Assembly (NCBI GenBank): GCA_025403435.1
Contig: CM046350.1
Location: forward strand, 2,448,070-2,512,069
Reading direction: 5' to 3'
Source: Artocarpus heterophyllus
Taxonomy: Eukaryota > Streptophyta > Magnoliopsida > Rosales > Moraceae
DNA: 64,000 bases
In this document: in pieces, positions 24,240 through 33,689 of the stretch
Layout of the letters: each line of letters opens with the position of its first letter
Numbering within the stretch: position 1 is the first letter of the stretch
Program-made: the position numbers and the translations under genes
Notes under the pieces: model-generated
Told to the model about the DNA's origin: nothing
Seen by the model: the letters and a program-made list of their open reading frames with translations, nothing else
The model's database searches: none

Positions 24240-26609
24240 TGTGACACCCGTTATTCTCCTAACGGGTATTAAGGTAATTAAATTAATTTTTAGTGTATCA
24301 ATCAAAAAAAAATTGCTTCATTTAAAATTTATTTTACAATATTTATTTTTATCTATTTTAATTTTTTTAAAAATTCTCCTATATTTATTTAGTATGTTTA
24401 CTGAAAAGCCTTAGAACTTCTAATAAATCTCAAAAATGTCATATTGGCATTATGTACGTTAAAGTCTCCATATGAGACATAAGGATATCTTTTCCAACTA
24501 CTCTTGACCCTCATTTTCTTTATTTCCTCCGTGACATGCTTCAACATGTCTCCTCCATAAATGCTTCTATCACTTCTCTTCAAAGACTTCATCTTTTCTT
24601 CCTTTTTCTTCCACGGTTCCCACACTCTTCTTCTCATTTCTTTGCTGAAGCAAAATACTTAGAGAACTTCTTCAAGGCAGCCATAAAAAGCAGCCATCAT
24701 CACCTCCATTTGAGCAAGAATTTCAGTCATACCGAAGTCAAGGAACCTGTTTTGAAGCCATTTCAAGCTTCCAACTAACCATAATCCGAGGTTAGAATCT
24801 TATGAATAAATTTAGTCTTTCATTTATAAATTTTCTTTTATACTAAAGGATTATTCAAATTTGTGTTCTTAAACCTAAGTATATGTTTGTTGCTATTTTG
24901 GAGCATATGTATAAAGTCTAAGTGTATATGCCCTAGACAGAAAATTTATATTGTTAAACTTTGTAATACCTCTATGGGCAGTGGCTATTTCTTGAAATTC
25001 TAGGATTAAATTAAAATGAATTTTATAAATTGGTTTGCATATTTAAAAAGTAGACATCCTAAGCTTTCTAACGAGCTATCATAAACCTAAATCGGAGTTG
25101 TATTTTATTTTCTATGAATTATTCAATTTTTGGATTGGAAACTAATAAACCTGTCAGTTTGTTATGGTATACCAGCTGCTAACCTGAACCAAGAACCTAT
25201 CTTTGCTCACCACCTAATTCTTTAATGTCTTGCAACCTTTCCAATATTATCCTAAGTGATTGATAAATCTTATTAGGGGCTAAAACATATAGATTACTTG
25301 TTTACATTTTATATTGTGTTAAGACAAAAATTGTTTACTGTGGTATTCAAAAGAGATTTACATAAAAGCTTTAATGGCATACTAATAAGATAGGTTTACA
25401 CATGATTTATTTATGAATATAGTTGTTTGTTGTGCTTTAGTTTTAATTGTCCTTATGCACGCCTTAGGATCAAGGGAGTATGGAGCTAACGTTAATTGAT
25501 TCCAGGATTAAAAGATTGATGATAAGCTTGAAAGGTAGGGATTCTATTACTCATCTTTTGTGAGGTTTTTATAGAATTAAAATTGATTGTTTTACCGCAA
25601 GATATAAATATATCTATGTTGAACTGATATTATATGAGTATCACATATGAAACTATGACATGGACTCGTCTTGTATTGTACGGCGAGGAACATAATGAAT
25701 TGACACATGTTATAAATTGAGAAGCATGGTTAGGAAAACTGATTCTATTAATAATGATTAAATATAGAGAAATGGTGAGACATGAAGAGGGCGGCGGTTA
25801 CGTCTTTGGGCATGAATACCCTAAAAGGTAAAATAGGGGGAAGGTGATGACGCTTCCTTGGGTTGAAAGTCCCAGAACACACTGTACAAGAATCGACTTG
25901 GTGAGGACTCGGGGCTTGATGTCCCCTCACTGGAACACCCTTAGAATGTTTAGAGGGTGATAAAGCGCGCCCATTTGGGTTTTCGATGAGTTGAGTGATA
26001 CTCTATTGAACGTGGGTACCTAAGAATAATGATGAACTATAATATTTGTATATATGTATATGTATGAAACTCGATAATGATTAACTATGGTATCCACGAA
26101 ATATGATTATAATAAATCTCATAATCTGGATAATGATAAATATTAACTAACCATGCAGGTTTTAATGTGGTAATGATAAAAACCTAAAGGTGAGTAATAG
26201 TTTTCTCTACTGAGCATATTGTTGCTCATTCCTTTATATTTTTATCTTTTCAGGACTCATTAAGTGTGAGGTGACTACGAGAAAAATAGTTGAGGAAGCG
26301 ATGTAGCTATATTACATTGGGACTGCTTCAATTATTAAGAATCTTCTTCATGTTAATGTAAGCATCAATTGTTACTTTCTGTGATTGTATTAAAATACGT
26401 TGAGGGTTAAAATGATAATGACGACAGTTTATATAATTAAATTTAAGGTGCTATATTAAACTGTGGTTTAATTATCATTTATATTTTTATTTTTGATTTG
26501 AGAGTTTTCATTTAAGCCCTGGGCAATTTTATTTTTAAGGTTTTACTTTTATTTCTGATTTTTATTTTAATTCATTAAAAACTGTTAACCCCCATATAGG
26601 GGCGTTACA
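24240..26609 (+). repeat. 5' LTR
   Basis: 2370 bp, starting TGTGACACCC and ending GGGGCGTTACA. It matches 30982-33351 throughout. Its right part carries promoter-like AT-rich DNA. A 79-codon antisense frame (24398-24637) is present in both LTR copies but is probably fortuitous. Confidence 0.95.
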
Positions 26610-26616
26610 GAATTTT

Positions 26617-26629
26617 TGGTATCAGAGCC
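26617..26629 (+). other. primer-binding site, complementary to initiator tRNA-Met
   Basis: TGGTATCAGAGCC lies seven bases after the 5' LTR. This is the standard plant PBS for the 3' end of initiator methionine tRNA, used to prime minus-strand DNA. Confidence 0.95.
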
Positions 26630-28198
26630 TAGGTTCGGTTAACCTAGGGAGTGTAGCACCACTTAAAAAAAATATTTTTGAGATGATTTTGAAGCTGAAT
26701 TTTCATTGTCATCATCAAAATGAGCCTTCACATTGATTCATACAGTCTAGAAGGATGTAACATGAAAAGGCCCTAGAATGAAAATACTAACGGCTATATG
26801 AGTACAATAAGTATATAGAAGGAAAGTATTAATAGTTATGAGGGAATGAGAATTATATGGAATGATTTTATAAGTAGAATGCTTATGAGAGATTCGTATA
26901 ATTTTAGGATCTATAAGCATATCTAATTCGTATAAAACGATGAGAAATTCGTGTAGATACGAGGATTTAAGAGCCTTTTGTTTTGTGAAAAACAATAAAA
27001 AATATAAGGCTTGATTTATTGATTTTAAAGTTTGGCATAGATATGTCAAATTCTTCGTAATTGATTCAGACCTAAGTAATGATTATGTGTAGATTCAGTG
27101 GAGCACATAAGTGTCAATAACTTTTCTTGAAAGTTCTATTTACTTGAGGAATATGAGATAAGTTAGGAATCAATGGTATTGAATCTTAAGAGAGATAAAT
27201 GTTAGACTTTTGGTCTGTTGAGACTGTGTAAAAGCAAGAATGCATGAATCTCAAAGTTGGAATATTTTGTTATGTACATTGTATTTAAGTATATCAGTGA
27301 ATCTTTATGAATAGATGCAATAAAAAAATGACCAATAGGAGTTTCCTTAAGTAAATCAAAATACTTAAGGCACTTATAATAATTTTGGATAATTACGAAA
27401 AAAAAGGTTTAAGTTTTAGATGTTTAGATGTGAATCATTTGGTTACCTAAAGTTTTGTTATATGAGGAAATTAAATATTATATAAGTGGAATTGTGGGGA
27501 TTGTAGATGTTCCTAAGTAGTAACATCAAATGTCTTTGTTCATTGATATGGTGTATTTTGGAAGACATAAATCGTATCGATTTCAAGGTTAGTCACATTC
27601 TAAACCCTTGGTAGTAATGATGATGAATCCATTGAAAGATGTTGAGTATTAGGAATAACATATGGGTGTATGCATTGTTCAATAAGGTTTTGATTAAAAC
27701 AAAATTATTTGAGTTGCTGGAAGATTATGTTGTTATGAAATGATTTTAAATACCATTCAGGAAGATCCTTGATTGTCGTTAAATTAGATTTGTTGTTCAT
27801 AGTTAAATTAGATTTGGGTTTTCAATTTTATATTTGTTATTTAACTCGTTCTAAATGTGTTAAGGCCCGAAACAACCTGACCCTTTTCAACTTAGAACAT
27901 TTGGGCCTAGTTCAAATCCTAAATCAGTTTGATTCACACTGTCTCTCCCACGTGGTCTCTATACGTGTCATATATAGTGGTTTAATTATTGTTTACATAT
28001 ACGTTTACTGTGCATAAGAGCTTATTTCTCCGAGCTCACTTTTTCTCTCTTAATTTGTTATTTTCTTTCTAAATCGCAAATCCTCTTCTTTTTCACTAGA
28101 AATTCTTCTTTCCCTCTAAAAGAAGAAGGAATTCTAGGATTCTGCAACTTACTATCTCAATTTTTCCTTTCTATTTACTCTTTTTTTTTCATCTCATC
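26630..28198 (+). other. 5' internal region of the retroelement, no coding sequence seen
   Basis: An AT-rich stretch where gag should start; six frames show only short, motif-free ORFs. Base composition shifts near 27860-28198 to a C/T-rich leader (CTCACTTTTTCTCTCTTAA and similar), which probably marks the start of the captured segment. Confidence 0.5.
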
Positions 28199-28720
28199 AT
28201 GGACCCAAAGTACCAACACTTGAGAAAGTATTTCCCATCACTCTCCCAAAAGATTCTCAGAAAGAAATACAGGACTAGAATTACTCAGTTGTGGATTCTT
28301 ATGCGTTTTGGCATCCCTTGTGATGTGAGAATGTTGATAGAGGGGAAGATTCATCCGAGTGACTTCAATCAAGATGTCGGTTTACCAGGAACGGGTACCA
28401 GTCGTAGTGCAATGAAAAGAAGAGCTCGTGCCATGGTGGCCGCTTGTAACAAATGTGGAAGACAAAATTGTAACAGTAAATGTACTTTACCTGGTTATAT
28501 GTCTACGAATAGAGAGGATAAAATAAGGTTTTATAGGGATGGACTTTCAAATGAGAACTTGGATAGCATCCATCCTCCTTTTCACGGTCATCCTAGTGGA
28601 TATGTTCAAGGAGCTATTTTTAAACTCTGGCCTAAATTCTATGCAGAAAGACAACGCCTCAGGAACATGGTATTTCTAGATCCTGTTTGCCAAGCCATAA
28701 GAAAACTGGATGGGGAATAA
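28199..28720 (+). CDS. intact 173-aa ORF with basic stretch and Cys cluster, inside the retroelement
   Basis: I do not recognise a named cellular family. ATG is in a good context (ATCATGG), the stop is TAA, and there is no intron. The N-terminal ~75 residues are basic and probably helical (KYFPSLSQKILRKKYRTRI, then FGIPCDVRMLIEGK). Residues ~77-90 carry GTGTSRSAMKRRARAM, directly followed by C-x2-C-x4-C-x3-C (CNKCGRQNCNSKC), then LPGYMSTNREDK and a hydrophilic tail. A basic run plus Cys cluster is nucleic-acid-binding in style. It is not the retroviral CCHC knuckle (C-x2-C-x4-H-x4-C). In overall order it recalls the cysteine-rich small proteins of some plant positive-strand RNA viruses such as carlaviruses; that link is inference from layout only. 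The frame is unbroken although its downstream neighbour is not. Confidence 0.7.
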   Translation: MDPKYQHLRKYFPSLSQKILRKKYRTRITQLWILMRFGIPCDVRMLIEGKIHPSDFNQDVGLPGTGTSRSAMKRRARAMVAACNKCGRQNCNSKCTLPGYMSTNREDKIRFYRDGLSNENLDSIHPPFHGHPSGYVQGAIFKLWPKFYAERQRLRNMVFLDPVCQAIRKLDGE

Positions 28721-29369
28721 GTCATCGCTCTATAAAGGTTATTTAGTCTTTGCTTATTTGAAGCAGTTTTAGCTGATGTTCAACCGTTTTTGTTTTTCTT
28801 TTACTCAGAATATTTGCTTTTGTGTTTGAAATAATTGTGATTATTAGATTGATACAGTAAGTGTTAATATCTAATTTAATTTATGGTTTTCTTATATATA
28901 TATGTATATATAATAAAATATATTATCTTATCAGACACGTCACATACGGTACAGTAACATGTTTAAATTTTGAAAAACTTATCCAGATATTTCAATATTT
29001 GTGTCTCAAATTTCAAAAGTTCTACAGTATTTGTCGTTTATATTGAATTTCTAGACTCGGTGTATATTTGTCAAAAGGTCTACAGTTCTGTCAAGAGGGT
29101 CTTCTGTCAAACTGTTCTCAATTGTCAAAAGTTATACAATTAGAGTCTAATCTTTTTCAAAAAGTGAATCAGATTTTCTGTAAACTATCAATCACCTTAT
29201 CTTACTTTCTTATCCGCATAAGATTTTGTTTAAATCTTTGGATTACCTTTTCATTACCTACTCGTCTATCTCTTTAGCCCTTTTTGTGTATTCCTCATCC
29301 TTAAAATCTCATGTAGAACCCGAAGTCTAAGTGAAGCAGACATTAAGCAATCACTTATATAAACCAAAT

Positions 29370-30020
29370 ATGTCTACCTCCTAGTCCACGAAGAAAATAA
29401 AGAATGTCTGTGTCTTTTGTGGTTCCAGCCTTGGAAAAGATAAAGCTTATTTAGAAGCTGCAAATCACTTAGGGCAAGTCCTAGCACGCAGGAATATTAA
29501 TATAATCTATGCAGGTGGTAGTATAAAAATGATGGAAAATATGACGCTAGCAGCTAGGTCTAGTGACGCTACAGTTGTAGGAATTTGGCCTCATATTCTA
29601 GCTGAAGGAAACCTTTGTAGGGAAACCATAGGTAAGGGAAAAGGAATCAGGAGCATCCCTAGAAATTTTAAAGCCATAATCAATAATTCTGATGCTTTTA
29701 TAGCATTACCTGGTGGTCTAAGTACTCTTTAGGAAATATTCATAGTTGCTTGTGGGCAATTGTTGGGCTTTCATTCCAAACCCTTGGGACTGCTGAATGT
29801 AAATGGTTTTTATGACGGTCTTTTAAAATTTCTAGATTGCGCTGTGGAAGAAAACATCATTGCAGAATCAGAGAGACAAATCTTTGTTACTGCTTCAACA
29901 GCTGAGGAATTGATAGATAAGATGCAAATCATACATCTAGAATCTGACACTGCAACATCCAAGCTTGAATGGGAAAAGGAAATCCGGGAGCGGCCAATTG
30001 ATTTGAATCTCCATCTGTAA
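29370..30020 (+). pseudogene. LONELY GUY (LOG)-like cytokinin riboside monophosphate phosphoribohydrolase, intronless, two in-frame TAG
   Basis: LOG enzymes release active cytokinin bases from nucleoside 5'-monophosphates in the cytosol. The 217-codon frame has full family length and no frameshift. It shows VCVFCGSSLGKDKAY, a Rossmann-type nucleotide-binding start, then YAGGSIKMM (family: YGGGSxGLMG), SDAFIALPGGLSTL at the PGGxGTxxE site, and KPLGLLNVNGFYDGLLKFLD-type sequence. TAG replaces codons 5 (29382-29384) and 121 (29730-29732); the second falls within the PGGxGTxxE motif, just before its conserved Glu. The motif Gly is also Ser. Plant LOG genes normally have several introns, and none is here, so the copy came through RNA. 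Substituted motif residues suggest a diverged lineage even before the stops. Confidence 0.88.
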
Positions 30021-30159
30021 TTTTTTAGTTTTATCTATGGCATGTAGGCATGTGTGTCCGTATTTCGTGTGTTACGAATAACTGTTTACCTTGTATTATG
30101 TGTTTCTTGTGGTACGTCATTGTTCAATCTTTTAGATTGATTGAGCCTAACGTTGGGAT

Positions 30160-30302
30160 GGCTGGATACGGAGTACTTGATGCTCTCGAAACGCATCCTA
30201 CTTAAGGTCCGATCTTTTGTTTATCGATGTTTTTGTATTCCCTAAGCTTGCATGATATGGATAGCTGGTATACGGAGTGCCTTGTACTCTCGAAACGTAT
30301 CC
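30160..30302 (+). repeat. two 40-base hairpin repeats downstream of the LOG-like frame
   Basis: Copy 1 (30160-30198) and copy 2 (30263-30302), about 103 bases apart, share the order GCTGG, TACGGAGT, CTCTCGAAACG, ATCC. Each folds on itself: the ATACG side pairs with CG(C/T)AT, flanked by GG/CC, and an inner AGT pairs with ACT in copy 2. Copy 2's ATACG/CGTAT stem is perfect. Paired structured repeats in a 3' untranslated region suggest an RNA-level function of the captured segment. Confidence 0.6.
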
Positions 30303-30947
30303 GCATCATGTTTGTAATGTGTAATATTCTGTTAATATTATGTGGAAGTACCAAAGTCAGTTATGGGGATATTTCATAGGAAATATGAGTATTTTATTTG
30401 GGTTGAATGTTTGTGTCATGAGGATAGCTGTGTAATGAAAAATATGTTGGGTTTGTTTGTAACTCTGAGATTCCGTTTAATATCTCTATGAATAAGTTTA
30501 ATGTATCGTTTTGAATAGAAGTGTTTGTGATATATGTTTTATGATTATGTTTTAGTTTATTAGTTGACATATGAAATCAACTACATTTGACTTTTCCTTA
30601 CTCATAAAGGAAAAGGAACCTAAAGATGAAGTATATAAAATTTCTTTGGCAATCTCCTTAAATGTGATTGTAAATCACAGTCCATGGACAATGAAGGACT
30701 GGAATCATGGTATGGTCAATATGTATATCTGATCAGATTCTTAGACCATTATAAGGTGTTATAAGTTGAAACTTGTCAGAAATACTCTCATTGAGGGATT
30801 TAGAATTTAGAGTAAGATTTATTATGCAAGTAAATAAGTGGAGATACAATAACTTAAATTTGGAGGACAAACAACATTAACGGTTTAGACTCGAAATTGG
30901 AATCATAATGGAATCAAAATTTTTACTAGTATTGCTAGAATTGAAAT
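30303..30947 (+). other. 3' internal region of the retroelement
   Basis: AT-rich, without a significant frame. The section near 30860-30947 grades into Ty3/gypsy-like pol-tail sequence, so the right border of the captured segment probably lies between about 30310 and 30860. Confidence 0.4.
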
Positions 30948-30967
30948 TTCGAGGACAAAATTTCTTT

Positions 30968-30981
30968 AAGGGGGGTAGAGT
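30968..30981 (+). other. polypurine tract
   Basis: AAGGGGGGTAGAGT directly precedes the TG of the 3' LTR. Together with the GAGGACAAAATTTC just upstream it is the standard plant Ty3/gypsy PPT context for plus-strand priming. Confidence 0.92.
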
Positions 30982-33351
30982 TGTGACACCCGTTATTCTC
31001 CTAACGGGTATTAAGGTAATTAAATTAATTTTTAGTGTATCAATCAAAAAAAAATTGCTTCATTTAAAATTTATTTTACAATATTTATTTTTATCTATTT
31101 TAATTTTTTTTAAAATTCTCCTATATTTTTTTAATATGTTTACTGAAAAGCCTTAGAACTTTTAATAAATCTCAAAAATGTCATATTGGCATTATTTGCG
31201 TTAAAGTCTCCAGATGAGACATAAGGATATCTTTTCCAACTACTCTTGACCCTCATTTTCTTTATTTCCTCCGTGACATGCTTCAACATATCTCCTCCAT
31301 AATTGCTTCTATCACTTCTCTTCAAAGACTTCATCTTTTCTTCCTTTTTCTTCCACGGTTCCCACACTCTTCTTCTCATTTCTTTGCTGAAGCAAAATAC
31401 TTAGAGAACTTCTTCAAGGCAGCCATAAAAAGCAGCCATCATCACCTCCATTTGAGCAAGAATTTCAGTCATACCGAAGTCAAGGAACCTGTTTTGAAGC
31501 CATTTCAAGCTTCCAACTAACCATAATCTGAGGTTAGAATCTTATGAACAAATTTAGTCTTTCATTTATAAATTTTCTTTTATACTAAAGGATTATTCAA
31601 ATTTGCGTTCTTAAACCTAAGTATATGTTTGTTGCTATTTTGGAGCATATGTATAAAGTCTAAGTGTATATGCCCTAGACAGAAAATTTATATTGTTAAA
31701 CTTTGTAATACCTCTATGGGTAGTGGCTATTTCTTGAAATTCTGGGATTAAATTAAAATGAATTTTATAAATTGGTTTGCATATTTAAAAAGTAGACATC
31801 CTAAGCTTTCTAACGAGCTATCATAAACCTAAATCGGAGTTGTACTTTATTTTCTATGAATTATTCAATTTTTGGATTGAAAACTAGTAAACCTGTCAGT
31901 TTGTTATGGTATACCAGCTGCTAACCTGAACCAAGAACCCATCTTTGCTCACCACCTAATTCTTTAATGTCTTGCAACCTTTCCAATATTATCCTAAGTG
32001 ATTGATAAATCTTATTAGGGGCTAAAACATATAGATTACTTGTTTACATTTTATATTGTGTTAAGACAAAAATTGTTTACTGTGGTATTCAAAAGAGATT
32101 TACATAAAAGCTTTAATGGCATACTAATAAGATAGGTTTACACATGATTTATTTATGAATGTAGTTGTATGTTGTGCTTTAGTTTTAATTGTCCTTATGC
32201 ACGCCTTAGGATCAAGGGAGTATGGAGCTAACGTTAATTGATTCCAGGATTAAAAGATTGATGATAAGCTTGAAAGGTAGGGATTCTATTACTCATCTTT
32301 TGTGAGGTTTTTATAGAATTAAAATTGATTGTTTTACCGCAAGATATAAATATATCTATGTTGAACTGATAATATATGAGTATCACATATGAAACTATGA
32401 CATGGACTCGTCTTGTATTGTACGGCGAGGAACATAATGAATTGACACATGTTATAAATTGAGAAGCATGGTTAGGAAAACTGATTCTATTAATAATGAT
32501 TAAATATAGAGAAATGGTGAGACATGAAGAGGGCGGCGGTTACGTCTTTGGGCATGAATACCCTAAAAGGTAAAATAGGGGGAAGGTGATGACGCTTCCT
32601 TGGGTTAAAAGTCCCAGAACACACTGTACAAGAATCGACTTGGTGAGGACTCGGGGCTTGATGTCCCCTCACCGGAACACCCTTAGAATGTTTATAGGGT
32701 GATCAAGCGCGTCCATTTGGGTTTTCGATGAGTTGAGTGATACTCTATTGAACGTGGGTACCTAGGAATAATGATGAACTATAATATTTGTATATATATA
32801 TATGTATGAAACTCGGTAATGATTAACTATGGTATCCACGGAATATGATTATAATAAATCTCATAATCTGGATAATGATAAATATTAACTAACCATGCAG
32901 GTTTTAAAGTGGTAATGATAAAAACCTAAAGGTGAGTAATAGTTTTCTCTACTGAGCATATTGTTGTTCATTCCCTTATATTTTTATCTTTTCAGGACTC
33001 ATTAAGTGTGAGGTGGCTACGAGAAAAATAGTTGACGAAGCGATGTAGCTATATTACATTGGAACTGCTTCAATTATTAAGAATCTTCTTCATGTTAATG
33101 TAAGCATCAATTGTTACTTTCTGTGACTGTATTAAAAAGCGTTGAGGGTTAAAATGATGATGATGACAGTTTATATTATTAAATTTAAGGTGCTACATTA
33201 AACTGTGGTTTAATTATCGTTTATATTTTTATTTTTGATTTGAGAGTTTTCATTTAAGCCCCGGGCAATTTTATTTTTAAGGTTTTACTTTTATTTTTGA
33301 TTTTTATTTTAATTCATTAAAAACTGTTAACCCCCATATAGGGGCGTTACA
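30982..33351 (+). repeat. 3' LTR
   Basis: 2370 bp, starting TGTGACACCC and ending GGGGCGTTACA. It differs from the 5' LTR mainly by scattered transitions, with no net length difference. Confidence 0.95.
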
Positions 33352-33356
33352 GTGCC
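33352..33356. repeat. right target-site duplication (GTGCC)
   Basis: Exact copy of 24235-24239 immediately after the 3' LTR. Confidence 0.93.
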
Positions 33357-33689
33357 AATCTTCGATAAGCCGTAAGAATTACGCTTTTCCCACGTCTCAG
33401 TTTGTGGCTGAATAATGCTCATAACCCTCAGTTCATGTGAATCGATCCCATCAAATGAACACTTCAGAAACAAATCTGCAATGAGAGAATGTTATCTGAA
33501 TAAACCATTTAACGATTTTATATTCGATCGAACCCATCGAAGACTTAACTCGTTTATACGTAAATGGTATTTCACACGTTGAATAGCTCTAAACTATTCA
33601 GCTGTGTTCGACTCGCTCTAATTACAACAGCTAAACCTCATTTTGGGCCTTTAATAGACAACTTGGGCCTGACTAAACTGTACTCCAAC

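Larger units (their letters stand above)
24240..33351 (+). mobile_element. complete non-autonomous Ty3/gypsy-like LTR retrotransposon with captured genes
   Basis: The element is 9112 bp. Both LTRs run from TGTGACACCC to GCGTTACA, are 2370 bp long and differ at roughly 45-50 positions by eye (about 2 percent). It has an initiator-Met PBS, a PPT and an exact 5-bp TSD. The sequence before the 3' LTR (TTCGAGGACAAAATTTC, then AAGGGGGGTAGAG) is the pol tail of Ty3/gypsy Tekay/Del-type chromoviruses, so the element derives from that lineage. The 4372-bp interior has no detectable gag, protease, RT, RNase H or integrase; movement would need enzymes in trans. It carries a 173-aa Cys-cluster ORF (28199-28720), a LOG-like sequence (29370-30020) and paired hairpins (30160-30302). 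About 2 percent LTR divergence suggests insertion in the order of a million years ago under usual plant rates. Confidence 0.93.

Noticed and set aside
24398..24637. 79-codon minus-strand frame repeated at 31140-31379
   Set aside because: It is present twice only because it lies in the two LTR copies. It has no motif, and the copies differ by substitutions that change residues.
25748..25930. 60-codon minus-strand frame repeated at 32490-32672
   Set aside because: Again duplicated by the LTRs; no other sign of coding.
29370..30020. Functional LOG gene
   Set aside because: Two in-frame TAG codons, one within the PGGxGTxxE motif, and substituted motif residues; without evidence of readthrough it is best treated as a pseudogene.
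26630..30968. Degenerate gag/pol as explanation for the retroelement interior
   Set aside because: Six-frame reading shows no reverse transcriptase YxDD, RNase H, integrase or CCHC knuckle. Only the extreme 3' tail is gypsy-like.
21150..33351. One large inverted-repeat element made of the minus LTR remnant and the plus LTRs
   Set aside because: The remnant is far more diverged than the two LTRs are from each other, and the exact TSD closes the 24240-33351 element on its own.
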